This document shows positions 24,309 to 36,138 of a DNA stretch of 64,000 nt, one piece after another. The stretch spans positions 1 to 64,000 of the forward strand of contig LSSN01000011.1 in assembly GCA_001970855.1 (NCBI GenBank), in the 5' to 3' direction. The notes beneath the pieces were generated by a model. It had not been told where the DNA came from, made no database searches, and saw nothing but the letters and a program-made list of their open reading frames with translations. Numbering within the stretch: the stretch's first letter is position 1; the number at the start of each line of letters is the position of its first letter. The DNA comes from Smittium culicis. Lineage: Eukaryota; Kickxellomycota; Harpellomycetes; Harpellales; Legeriomycetaceae. The position numbers and the translations under genes were made by a program.

Positions 24309-25646
24309 AAGATAAATAGACTGAAATTAACCAATCAACTCATCAAGTAAGGTCAAAAGCTGATAAAATGTTTGATCATGTATAAATTACAAGCTATAAA
24401 CTATAAGCTATAGCTTATATAATATAATTTTATTTACTTTATTTACTTTATTATTATCTAAATAGCTCTAGATATCACAGTCAATAAGAGCAAATTAATA
24501 TTGTTTTATAAATTTCATAGTTTATTCTAGTTTAGTATAGAACATATTTAAATAATCTTGTAATTAATAGTAGTCAACAGGCGCCATTAGAATATGTAAA
24601 ATATTCTGATAAATATAACTGACACTAATAAAAATAGAATATATATTTTATTGGCTTACCAAATCGCTAAACCTAATGTATTTTTGCACAAAAAAAATTA
24701 ACTTTTTCTTTGAAGTAATTTTATATTTTTTTTATTTTTATTTAAATTGTTTTTACTATACTAAATAGAAAATAAAACTTTTTATTAAACTTAATTTTAC
24801 TATTCAGTGCATTATAAGTCGTAATTAAAATTTTGGTATTAATTTCAATATTTTTAAATATAATATAACATGAGGGCTTTGAAGCTTCAAAGTTTTTAGG
24901 ATAACATTTTTACCAGAGTATCAAAAAGAAAAATTCAGATATCCTGAATCCTACATAAAGTTGATTTATTTCCAGATAAAAAAAATTTTTTTTTGAAAGC
25001 TTAAAGTCGCATACTATTACTATAAATGATTTAAGTTGTAAAAATTACCAGTATCATTTTTTAAATATTTTTTCTATTATGAAAACAAAAAATATATTTG
25101 ATTGACCACTAATCCTGATTCAAATTTGTTTTATAGTTAAAGAGTATAAACTAGAACTCGATAACAGTATACAAAGTAGCAATAAATTTTAAATAGTTTT
25201 AATGTAATTTAGTTAATGTTAAAGCTCTAATAAGTCTATTCGCAATTATTAATTTATGAAACGTACTGATTATTTTTTTTTAAAAATAGAAAAGAGAAAT
25301 AAAAAATCATGCTAAATATTAAGGGAATTATGTCTAGAAATTAGTATTTGCGTGAACTAAAAATAAATGCAATAAATGTATCCAAGCTATTTTTAAATAA
25401 ATTTTACATATATTATTAATTATTTTCTCAATCAAGTTGAAATAATGATAAAGAAAAAATAAGATGTGTATACTTGTACCATCTATCTAAATCAATAAAT
25501 CAAATTTAAACAGCTTCATGTTACTAGTTCAATATATTCATTAAATACAGTGCTAAGTTTAAATTGATTGCCCAATAGTAGAATTCCCATAAATTTAAAA
25601 GAGTAAAGAACAAAGAAAAAAGAAATTTGGACTTTTTTTTATTACG
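24309..25646. other. Gene-free AT-rich block
   Basis: No gene or delimited repeat was seen. Two open frames of about 60 codons here look random in composition. Confidence 0.4.
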
Positions 25647-26245
25647 GAATTTTATTGGTACAATAACAATAAAAGAAAATATGCTGTAAAGTAAATTAAA
25701 AAAATAGTAAAGTTGGTGCAAGGCATAAAAAAACTAATATTCTAATAGTAATAAATTCCTCTGCCGGCCTACTGGCTTTGTACCTAAAGGGAAATGTGAT
25801 AAATCTACCAAACTAAATATCCACCCAGGCATTGCCTCAAGTAGGCTGGATGATTGAAGTTACAAGCAGTCATAGAATTAAGCTCGTTTCAACAAAATTC
25901 AATTCGTTGAGATCGTTGAGCTCCCAGTCAGAGCCGACATCTAACAGGATTAATAAAAAATATTCTCCTGCCCAAACTTGGGAATGATCGACCTGACTCT
26001 CCTACAATAAGCTGCTAAACGGCTGAGTTCCGTGATGCTGTCGAACACTGGACTTGTGCACAGAAATTGTCACAGATTCTGCTAAACCAATCGGTTATTC
26101 CTGCTTCTATATGATCCTCCTATAGGATCTTTGTCCTCCGAATTGCTTATCGTTGCCTTCACTATCCCCGACCAAGGATAGTGCAACACTGTGAAATTTT
26201 AGTATGTTTTAATTAGAAAAGTACACTACTTAAGCCCTTAAACCA
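25647..26245 (-). repeat. R600 interspersed repeat, copy 2
   Basis: 599 bp, colinear with 8584-9184 over its whole length with scattered substitutions and the same two ends (GAATTTTATTGG and TTAAACCA). A T-rich run precedes it on the plus strand, so read on the minus strand an A-rich tail follows. Confidence 0.85.
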
Positions 26246-28132
26246 CAAATAAATTTAGATATTTGTATTTTTTTTGTCAAAATTTAAATTCAAGACCAAA
26301 AGCGGGTTAAAAATCATGTTTGGCCAGTTTAAATTAATTTTGACGCCCTTAGGTGAATTAGGCCTCTTAAAAAATTACATTAAAAAGTATTTGAGAATTA
26401 ATTCAGCATTTTTATTATAATCATGCTATAATTATCGATTCAAATCTAAGTTCTAATTTTTTTCAGCCTTGAATAATTCTACTAAGTAGTTTTCTCAAAC
26501 TATATTTTTAAAATTTCATCATAGATCTACTCTTTTGTTAAATCGAGGATGAAATATTTCATTGTGGCCCAAGAAACAATAGTCATCAGATTAGATAATT
26601 AAATTTGTACTAAAATTTTAGCACAAGTCGAAAAAATAACCCATAAGTATTTATTTTTCAAAATGTTAAATATTGGGGATATAGAATAAATAAATAAAAC
26701 TAAACTCCTTTATGATACTTATTTATTTTTAAAATGATAATAAAATTATAATCTAATACTTAAAAGCGACATAAAATAGTCGAAAGTATAGAGGGGGGGA
26801 TTCTAATAGCTAATTTTTATAAGTTACACAGTCAATAAAGAAATTCCATTTTTGTGCCAAAACATTCCATATTCTAGTGATTTGATGCGCTAAAATTTTT
26901 TTGCAAAATCCGACAAATTTAAAGTAGCTAAAACTATTTTCAGCTATATATACTAAACTTTGTGGGAAATTTAATGATACTCTTTATATTAATTATAATC
27001 CTCTGGAGTTAATTCAAACATGGAATTTTTTATATCTTTTGGAGGGTAGAAAAATAATCTGAAAACCAAAAGGATACCAAAAAATAAATACTTTAAAAAT
27101 ATATGGGTCATAAAAGAGTATAATTAAACCTAGAAGGCGTTCATTAATATGATTCACTGATCAATGTTCAGAAATTAAAAACGCAAAGGAAAGATAATTG
27201 AAAATGCGGTTAATCTGTAAACATCAATCACAAAAAGGTAAAAGACAACGGATTAAATAAAGACTAACTTATAATTTTATTTCATGGATTTAACTAGTCT
27301 GTTATCTTTTTCGAATTACGAAGAAATGTACTTTTTTTATTATTTTAAAATGTCTTATAAGATTTTGATGAAAAATTAAAGAAAGCTTTATTTAACCCTA
27401 TCTGCAAACGGAAAATGAAATTACAAATACAATATATACATATTCTGGTTTAAGCTTATATAAATCGAAAAAAGTCTGAAATTTTTATCACTCTCAAACT
27501 TTTAAGAAAAACTCCCCGTATAGTCATGTTTTTTAAATTGTAATTTTTTAGATCTTATTAAGAAACAATTATTATTAAACATTAAGAAAAAACAATAAGA
27601 ACACTTAAGGCTTTTAATCCTAACAAATTTATTGATGATACCATTTTAAATCTTATAATAGCCAATTTTTTTTTTGAATCTTAACTCGATAAAGCTACTA
27701 TAACCATAATTTTTGATAACCTCTGGAAAGAAAAACTCCCTATTATTAGCAACAAATACTATTGAAGATACATTTTTTTAGAATGCTTTTTAAAAATCGC
27801 GCCAAAAGTGTATGCATTACTAAGAGCAAAATTCTTAGTATGAAAAAAAGGTAGTCGTAATATTATTCTGCTAAAGATGGTACTGCTTTGAGGTGCAGCC
27901 TTAACAAAAAAAAACTTCAGTTATGATTTATTTTTTCTGTAAACCTAACCAAAATACTATTTCTGAAATGACAACTGATTTTTTGTAACACAATTTCGCT
28001 TAAATCATTTATCTATAGGCTGCGAGGTATAAACTAAATAAGACGCGAAAAATATTTAATATAACTGTTGTAATTCTCTAAATTCGCCATCCTAATAATT
28101 TAATTGATAAACTAAATAATCCTCAAGCAAGT
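26246..28132. other. Gene-free AT-rich block
   Basis: Nothing recognised: no long open frame and no delimited repeat. Because the velvet gene downstream has tiny exons, a hidden multi-exon gene cannot be excluded by eye. Confidence 0.35.
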
Positions 28133-28319
28133 TTGACCTCTTCCCGTCCAAAACTCTTAAAAAAACGAATTTATTGATTCATTTATGATTAATAATGAAA
28201 TTTGCTATTATTCAACAAAAAATCGACATTTACTAAAGCTTCTGAATTAACACACTTTAATTGACACTGTTGACTTATTTTGTAGATCAAAAACACTTCA
28301 CCGCCCGAGTAGTGGTTAA
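28133..28319 (-). mobile_element. MITE-A copy, reverse orientation
   Basis: 187 bp. Starts TTGACCTCTTCCCGTCCAAA (TTAA decayed to TTGA) and ends in CACTTCACCGCCCGAGTAGT followed by GGTTAA. Slightly shortened. Confidence 0.75.
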
Positions 28320-28970
28320 AAAATAGACTTCGAGTCATATATATATAAATATTAAATAACAGTGTATGTGAATATGTCAATCATAAATGCAATGGATAAT
28401 GTCGTCCAGAAATTTTTTTTTTTGCAATTTATATTTTGATGGAATCATCAAAGAAATTCAAAAAATTTAAATACAAAGTGTAATAGCATATAAATTAAAT
28501 CAAATATTTTTTGAAACTAAATAGTGCTATAAGAACATCATAAATAGCTGTAAAATTAGTTTAAACGACGTTATAAAAAATACTATCTGATTTTAACTTT
28601 GAAATAGTTTTAAATATTACTCTTTAATTAATTCTCAGTAAGGTTTAAATTTAGTTTAATTTTAGCTATTAAAAAACACCGACATAAATCATCACTATCT
28701 GTATTGTATTTAAAACACAGGAATATTTACAGTCAATTTTTCAAGAGTATTATAATAGTTGATTTTCTTTTTTTTTTTTTGCCCATAAGGGAATTTCATA
28801 TAAAAATTATTCCTTTAAAAATGAGTAAATGAGGTATCATTGCTCAAGATTGCATCTACTTTACCAAAATTCTTTTTTATTATTCCAAGCCCTATTCATT
28901 TTCCCAAGCTCACTATTCTTGCGGCGCGATATCAGAAATAAAGGAAACAAATAATTTATTAAATTGTACT
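28320..28970. other. 3' flank of the velvet gene
   Basis: 651 bp with no gene. The part next to the stop codon (about 28850-28930) is less AT-biased, and probably carries the 3' untranslated region. Confidence 0.45.
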
Positions 28971-30010
28971 TTATTTTAGCCCTTTGAAAGTTTTATTAGC
29001 TGATTTTTGAGAGAAGAATTTTGAGAGCGACGATGAAGCTAAAAAAAAAAAAAGAATATTTATATTTTTAGTTAAATAGGTTCGTATTAAATGTTCTTAC
29101 GTAAAACTCCAGGAAAGTTTTTCGCTGAAAATACTGTAAATACGTCTGAGAAAATGTGATCGAGTTCTTCAAAATTTGAATAATAATCTGATCTAGAGCA
29201 GTTTCATGAAAAATAATAAATTTAAAATGTTTTTAAATATTTTTGTAGGTCATGATGATACTTACTCTGGTATCTTTGATAAGCTAAATCTTAATCTATA
29301 ATCTCCAGGTTTTTTTACTGATAAATCATTGAAAATAAAGAAAATAAAAAGTTCACCATCTGTGTCTTCAAGAGCAACACCATTGGAGATATTAGTTCCT
29401 GATATATTTTTCACCATACTTTTTAGCCAAGAAATCTCATCGTAGTCAAGAGATCCTATAATTTTCATTAAGTAAAACTACTTAGAACAAAATTTTGCTT
29501 ATTTAACTAGCTAATTAAATATACTGTTTGGAGATGCTAAATCTAGAGGAACGCTCATATCAGGAGACCATAAACTTGCTGAAACAATAAATTCTACGTC
29601 GTTAAATTCACTAATTTATATATATATAAGAGTTAGATATGTAAGATTGTAATAGTATTAGTTTTTACTTTGTATCGACTTTTTCACCATTGATATCGAA
29701 AATAGCCAATTTTAAAATAGGTGTAGGGCTGACTGTTCTTCGATCCTATTTTGTTTATTTATCAAGTAGAGGATAAAAATTAGCAGTGTACAAACATTAG
29801 CGTTTGTCGGCATAAGGAAGTTACCTTAGATCCAAAACCACACATCCTTGCCCTCGAAGGCTGCTGTATGATTGAAAGCTGATATCTAAAAAATTGAAAT
29901 AATTAAATTAATAAAAACAAAATTGAAGCTGTTACGATTTACTCTGATGTAAATATATTTATGAACGCAATTAATTCTAACCTTAAATTTTTTTTACTGT
30001 GAGAGTTCAT
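28971..30010 (-). CDS. Velvet-domain regulator (VosA/VelB/Ryp-type), seven exons
   Basis: Exons on the minus strand: 30010-29982, 29885-29825, 29745-29669, 29610-29525, 29455-29266, 29192-29101 and 29038-28971. All introns are GT-AG and all joins keep phase, giving 200 aa. The protein is almost entirely one velvet domain. YQLSIIQQPSRARMCGFGSK (residues 11-30) is the family signature, followed by DRRTVSPTPILKL. A central DTDGELFIFFIFNDLSVKKP with DYRLRFSLSK follows, then IFSDVFTVFSAKNFPGV near the end. Velvet proteins form dimers that bind DNA through a Rel-like fold and link development, sporulation and secondary metabolism; that role here is by homology. It lacks the long disordered extensions of many relatives. 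Exon 1 (MNSHSKKNLR) is the least certain. It stands alone inside the repeat desert. Confidence 0.88.
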
Positions 30011-31806
30011 TATAATCGGCTTTAGTATGAATTGTCGGTGTGTAAATTTATTAATATGTATTTAGAATTATGTAGTTTGCTGGATTTTTTGAGGTATAAA
30101 TGTTATTATTATGATTGAAGTGCGTATATTAATGAGTATTTTTTATTGAGTAAGTTAAAAATGAAAATGAAAATGATTATGATAAAAGTATATAAAAAAT
30201 ATATCGAATAGTCATTAATTATTTGAGATAAAGATAAAAAATAATTTATATACTCGTAAAAACAACGAATCTAGTGAACTAAAGAACATGTAAAATTGAA
30301 AACGTGCTTATATATATACCCATTTTTGGTTGGGATTGGTAGCTAGGTATCTAATAAATTAAAATTTTTGATATAACAGATTCATAGAAATTTGTTTTTT
30401 AAAACAAGAAATTTGTAAAAAGCAATATTAAAAGCCATTAGGATTTTCGCCATATTTATTTTCCTAATAAAATAATTGAAATAGATTTTTAGATACAGCC
30501 AGTAAAAAAGTATAAGTGAAGTGACAGCTGAAACAAACTCAGCTCTAATTAGGTTTACATAATACCTTAGTTATACTAAATGGTTTTCTTTAAGCTTTTT
30601 AAAACGTAAATGATTTGTTTTAGTAAAAACTCATTTTTTCAAGATAGAAATTATTTTTTGGAAAAAAAAAGCTGGAATCGATTGCTTTTTAAAAAATACC
30701 CGGCCTTATCATAAAATTTTATGTAAATATTTACTCTTGTTTACAGCATTATTTAGATTTATGGATTCTTTGAAGCGTGTTACTAATGAAAATGTACCTA
30801 TCCTTTAGTAATTAAAAGCATAAGCCAATTACGTGTTACCTTTCCCATGGTTCTAAACCGGATATTTAAGACGGGAAAATGTCTAGTCTTATAATATAAA
30901 CCCGACCCTAGATAGTAATAATTATTTCCACAAATTTAAAATAAAACCTAGCCGTAACGACATCATCCCAACATAATAAAATATAAATAAAAATAAATTA
31001 ACTACAAAGCGTCCTCTTTATTCATGAAGCTATGGCTATTTATATTTATCCACGAACATTAGCTATTACATCTTATAAAATTTTATTGAGCTTCAAGAAG
31101 CTTTGTAACCACATTATTAATCTAGAAATTATAAGATTCATATAAAAATGAAAGTCTTTTTTTTTTACTTATTTTATATGATAAAAACTAGATGTGGTCA
31201 TTGGTTTAAGTCAGATTTAATATAGCTTACTTTTACTAAAAGTAATTCTAGTAAAAAATTGGGTTTGAGATTTCATAAAACTAAAAGTAAAATAATTGAT
31301 AATTAACCCTAAAGCGAATCTGAATGTGAATGTAAACGAATATACTAGTCTTTTATCAAGGGCGAAACTTATTCAAGTTTTTCCTGCCAATGAGCTATAC
31401 TTTAAACAATAAATCCTAATAGAAAAAAGTATTGAATAAATTATCTGTTGCAGCTGAAATTTTTATCAAATTCGCATTAGCAAATAATATTTATAAGAAC
31501 ATTTTATTCACAACTTCCGAGTGTCTACCATATGTAAAGCAGCTTTTTTTATTAAAATTTTCTGTCATGTATCAAGACTCCATGGTATGACATGACATAA
31601 ATTCCAGTGCTGTTTATACACAAGCTATATAATGCTATTAAACTCACAATTAGTCTACTTGTGAGCATTTTTTGTGATTGGCTATGTTCCTAGTTTCGCT
31701 GTAGATATACAATAAAACACGCTATTTTAAAAAGAGGTAATAAATTAAATCGTAAAAAAAACACATCCGATTACCATTTATTAACTTTAGGCCAAGTACA
31801 TTCTTA
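30011..31806. other. Upstream region of the velvet gene and gene-free block
   Basis: AT-rich, with no second gene seen. The velvet promoter must lie in the first part, but no motif can be named. Confidence 0.4.
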
Positions 31807-32003
31807 TTAACCCTTTCACAGGCGGTAGACTATTTTTGATCTACCAAATTTATCCAATTGCGTTCAATTAAGCCGCTTTAGTTACTAGGCTTCAAGAAAT
31901 GTTGGTAAATTGTAAATTAACAACAAATAATATGCTTGCTTATAAATCATGAACCAATCAATAAATTGATTTTTTTGAAGAGTGTTGGGCGGGAAAGGGT
32001 TAA
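31807..32003 (+). mobile_element. MITE-A copy, near consensus
   Basis: 197 bp. Starts TTAACCCTTTCACAGGCGGT, then AGACTATTTTTGATCTACC. Ends in GTTGGGCGGGAAAGGGTTAA. One of the best preserved copies. Confidence 0.92.
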
Positions 32004-32040
32004 GGTACCAACAAATCAGTATTAATTTAAACCCCAACAA

Positions 32041-32248
32041 TTTTTTTTTTGTTCAGAGAGCTTGTTAAACATAACTTAACCCTCCAAGTCCTGGAGTGCA
32101 TTAAATCTTCATTTGAAACTTAAAAAAGTCAGGACTTGGAAGGTTAAAAGTACACAAAATCTATCAAAAAATGTTTAAAAAATAATTTTTCAACCGAGCC
32201 CCATCCGCTGCTCTAACAGCTCCATACCCATAGGACATTGGTTCAAGT
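32041..32248 (-). mobile_element. 5'-truncated LINE copy with 9-bp target duplication
   Basis: Read on the minus strand, a short coding remnant (LNQCPMGMELLEQRMGLG then stop) is followed by the LINE 3' untranslated region and poly-A. It matches LNQYPVGMELLERRRGVG at the same place in the larger copy at 48411-49690. CCCCAACAA flanks it at 32032-32040 and 32249-32257. A MITE-B element sits inside it. Confidence 0.85.
32076..32147. mobile_element. MITE-B copy, 72-bp palindromic TTAA element
   Basis: Starts TTAACCCTCCAAGTCCTG and ends CAGGACTTGGAAGGTTAA, 18-bp inverted ends with one mismatch or offset. It interrupts the 3' region of the LINE copy at a TTAA. The corresponding uninterrupted LINE sequence at 48411-49690 reads AACATAATTAAAAAG. 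Confidence 0.85.
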
Positions 32249-32257
32249 CCCCAACAA

Positions 32258-33133
32258 GTATTTATAATAATTTTTTTATGAGGGTTATTGAATAAAGGAG
32301 GCATCTAGTAGTCTAACAAGCTACAGCGTATAAAATCCACGTTCTATGCTACACAATAAAAGATGTTATGGTTTTTATTGGCAAATAAATATAAATTAAA
32401 ATTGGTATTCCGTTTAGGTTAAACCAACATTGTGCATAATTATTATAAACTCTGGCCAATAGCTACAAGCTATAATATTATCATTCTTAGCCTAGGCTCT
32501 ACCAAATTATTTTGGTAGATTATTTCGTCGAGCATAACTCAATTTAATTTAAAGTATCTAATTGTCAGCTTAACATGGATTTTTAAATCAAAAATCAAAT
32601 AAAGTTACTAGCTCAACCAATAATTTTATTAAATTAATATTGACTAATAAAATCACAAAGGAAAAAATATCCGTTTATTCCTGAGAAACATCCATAAATA
32701 TTCGAATTAAGCCTTTTCATCAAGAATTAAAAAATTCTCTTTAAAAAGTTACTGAATTTATATTTTTCTGCATTGAAGAATTTTTTATATAAGACTAAAT
32801 TTTATATTAATGTTTAAAAAAATATGAAACTGATTTGATTATACCCTTTTCTGGTAATCTAATAAAAAAAATATTGACTATTTTAGTTTCTTAGCTTTTA
32901 TAACTTAACATTGAATAGCTGGGAGTTAAAATTCAAAAAAAAAAAATTAAAAATTAAAAATACCCTATTACGATTGCGTTAAGCGTTACTTTTTTTTAGT
33001 GTGTGATAACATGGGATGTTGTGATTGCAAATATATTTTAATTTAGTAGTATAATTGGGTGGTTTGATATATAGACGATATCCTTCTAAAAAGATATTAT
33101 AGAGTGTTTTTGGTTTTATGGGTAATTAGTGAC
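32258..33133. other. Gene-free AT-rich block
   Basis: No gene, RNA gene or delimited repeat was recognised. Confidence 0.4.
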
Positions 33134-33233
33134 TTAACCCTCCAAGTCCTGGAATGCATAAAATATGCATTTGATAATTAAAATGCATACTTTATCATTT
33201 GGAAATTGAAAAATTCAGGACTTGGAGGGTTAA
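33134..33233. mobile_element. MITE-B copy, 100-bp palindromic TTAA element
   Basis: Perfect 18-bp inverted ends: TTAACCCTCCAAGTCCTG at the left and CAGGACTTGGAGGGTTAA at the right. The interior is AT-rich with its own inverted ATGCAT-containing segments, so a transcript or single strand could fold into a long hairpin. Confidence 0.88.
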
Positions 33234-34258
33234 TAGCAATTAAATTGAAGCTGAAATTATTGAAAGCATTTAAGCTTGGATATTAATATTCCGCATTTTT
33301 CTAGTTAAAGGTATACTTTTATCAAACCGTTCACTTTTTATGTTTATTCCTGTGGATACTAATTTTATTCGCTATTTTGATACACAAATACGCGCAATTC
33401 AAAAGAGATTAAATTTTTATCTGTTTTTTTAATAAAATATACTTTTCCAAAAATAGAAATTGTACATTTTAAGCAGTACTATTAAAAATCATAAATGACT
33501 TATTCTTTATATTGTTACGAATAGCTAAAAAGTTTTTAGAACAATTACAGATTTTCTATATGAGGTCTTCAAAATTCACAAGATGTGGCATTTCGTATTA
33601 TATGACCCAAATACCAAGCAGCCTTACTTGAATGCAACGATTTTTTTATTTGTAATTTTAACGCCTTTTTTCCACGCTCTTGGTGTTTAAACAAACTGTA
33701 CTTAAATATAATATTACACGGGTTAGTTAACTAGTTCTTAAAAAGCTACAGGTTATTATAGTAAGAAAATTTACCAATAGCGAATAAACATATGTGAATT
33801 ACCCTTTTAATTAGCTTTATTATATTCGCTCCACTCTATGCCATTTATTAATAATATTCCATAAGCTGCTTTCAAATTAATATTAACTGGTATTACGTGC
33901 AATACTATTATATTTATATAATAAAACAATAGCTACTGCCTTTTCAAGAAAGACACGTAAAAAATTTAAACCCATCTACTTTGTTATGATTTGCAAGAGT
34001 GCTTATGAAGAAATTAAATTAAGTATTATTATTGGAATCCCTTTTAGAGCCCAGATCTTACTACATTATAATTCTACTGCCCCATAATAAATTAGTTCTA
34101 ACTCTATATTACTAATTTACATTGAATAAATTTGATATTGGCGAAAAATTATGTTTTTTTATTGGTGAATAAAATCAATGTAATTTAATTAATCCTCTTA
34201 GAATTTCTAATAATTATCCCAACAATTTAAGCATTTTAGAAAACTTTTTATTTCAATT
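33234..34258. other. Gene-free AT-rich block
   Basis: Nothing recognised. Confidence 0.4.
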
Positions 34259-34456
34259 TTAATTCTTTCATGGGTGGCAGACTATTTTTGATCTACTAAA
34301 TATATCCAACTGTGTTTTATTAAATCGCTTTATTTCCGAGACCTTAAGAAATATTGGCTTATTGTATAAAAACAGCTAATAATTAATATAATTATAAAAT
34401 AATGGCGAATCGATTAATTAATTTTTTTTAAAGGCTATTAAACGGGAAAGGTTTAA
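34259..34456 (+). mobile_element. MITE-A copy
   Basis: 198 bp. Starts TTAATTCTTTCATGGGTGGC, then AGACTATTTTTGATCTACT. Ends in ATTAAACGGGAAAGGTTTAA. Both ends have a few substitutions. Confidence 0.82.
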
Positions 34457-34739
34457 ACAATAAAAAAAAAAGTATTACGGACCACAAAGCCAGCAAAATT
34501 AGACTAATTTATCTATAATATGATTAATTTACCTGAATGAGTTCAAATTTGTGATATTAGTTAAGTGTATCGGTAGCTAAAAGTACTAGATTTTCGGTTT
34601 TAACATTACATATTCGCTCCCAATAATTGTAAATCCACTTGTAGTGACAGTATTGTCAAGTAAATTGCAAATTTTATGTAATAACCGCGCCAATAGTCCC
34701 AAGCTACCCATCATTCCACATAAATCATTACGCCTTACA

Positions 34740-34905
34740 GTTTTGTAAAAACCATTTATTGTTTATAAGTAAATCTGTTATTTTAACACTATTTCCAGCA
34801 AACCAATAATTGAATTTATATCGAAGTTTAATAATTATTATTGAATATGGATGACTATACTTGTTAAACCAAAAACAGTCTACAGCTGATAAAAATATTA
34901 ATATC
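34740..34905 (-). mobile_element. Degenerate MITE-A fragment, reverse orientation
   Basis: Family traits remain internally (TTTATTGTTTATAAGTAAAT, CAAACCAATAATTG, and CAAAAACAGTCTACAGCTGA at the end), but the CCCTTTCCCG ends are gone. Boundaries are approximate. Confidence 0.5.
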
Positions 34906-35576
34906 TTTTAAAAAATACAATCGATAAGTTGTCTGATACGCCCAATAGATATGATTAATTCGCATTAGCAAATAATAAATCTAAGAAAATTTTATTCAGC
35001 CTCACCGAAGAATCTCCAGTATTTTAGTATATAAATACACCATAAAGTATAACAGCTTTATTCAATTTAGCAAGTAATGTAAACGGTTTTAGCATTATCA
35101 GACCAATGGCACAATAATTTAACTATCTACTCTTCATTCTTGGTATTCCAAGAATTTTAGCTGAATTTCTTTTCCAATTCAGTTAATGATACAAAAATTT
35201 CAACTGCTTTCATGCCTATACCATTAAGCTGTAAAAAAGTGCTTTTTGATTAATCAGAATCTCACATTTAGCATTTTTAATTACCATTTTGGTTTTTTTT
35301 TAACAGGTTCATGTTTCCAAAAAAAACAAAAATCTCACGAGCTTTTTTTATATTAATGAACTAAGTAGCACGAATTCGGTCATAAATCAAAGCTAGTGAC
35401 TATTAGCAAATGAATTATAGAACATAAAATCCACAATTATACAAATGACCTATAGATATTCGTATAAAACTAATCATTATACTATTGGCTCGGATCGAAA
35501 TTTACGGATAAAGAAAAAAAAAAGATTTACTTACTAATTAAGTAATACTTTTCAAGTACTATTACCAAATGACGTA

Positions 35577-35692
35577 TAACTCTTTCAGGGGAGGTTGCTA
35601 TTTTTGAACTACTAAATTTATCCAACCAAGCGAAAAAATGATGGTATACTATTGAATGTTTACAAAAATACAGTAATAACAAATATATTACA
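35577..35692 (+). mobile_element. Truncated, diverged MITE-A fragment
   Basis: The left block survives as TAACTCTTTCAGGGGAGGTT followed by GCTATTTTTGAACTACTAAA. The middle is shortened and the right end is missing. Confidence 0.5.
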
Positions 35693-35715
35693 TTTGGCTT
35701 ATCTAATTATGATTT

Positions 35716-35912
35716 TCTACCCTTTTACAGCTGGTAGAAGATATTTAGTCTATCAAGTACTGCCAACTGCATATAATAAAATAATTTTAATTAGTAGGTC
35801 TTAAAAAATATTGGTTAATTGTAGAATAGCGGCAAATAAAAAATATACGTATAAATCTTTAATGAACCAATAAATTCTGGTTATTAAAGATTGTTGGACG
35901 GGAAAGAGTTAA
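35716..35912 (+). mobile_element. MITE-A copy
   Basis: 197 bp. The left end is decayed (TCTACCCTTTTACAGCTGGT then AGAAGATATTTAGTCTATC). The right end is intact: GATTGTTGGACGGGAAAGAG then TTAA. Confidence 0.78.
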
Positions 35913-35943
35913 ATAAGTTTAAGAGCGTTGGCTCCGAAAAAGG

Positions 35944-36138
35944 TTAACCCTTTCACGGGTGGTAGACTATTTTTGACCCACCAGATATAACCAACATCTT
36001 TCAATTAAAATACTTTAATTTCGATTCTTTAAGAATTATTGGTATGTTGTATAATAACAACAAATAATAAACCTGCTTACAAATCATAAACGAATCATTT
36101 GATTGATTTTTTTAAAGAGTGTTGGACGGAAGGGTTAA
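35944..36138 (+). mobile_element. MITE-A copy, near consensus
   Basis: 195 bp. Starts TTAACCCTTTCACGGGTGGT, then AGACTATTTTTGACCCACC. Ends in GAGTGTTGGACGGAAGGGTTAA. It follows the previous copy by only 31 bp, in the same orientation. Confidence 0.9.

Noticed and set aside
27394..31320. TTAACCCTA strings near 27394 and 31304 as further MITE-A ends
   Set aside because: Only the first few bases match; the subterminal TAGACTATTTTTGA block and the opposite end are absent.
32210..32262. tRNA-like B-box string GGTTCAAGTCC suggesting a tRNA gene or tRNA-derived SINE
   Set aside because: The same bases read on the other strand are the end of the LINE coding frame (LNQCPMGMELLE), shared with the 48.5-kb copy. 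No cloverleaf with an acceptor stem can be drawn.
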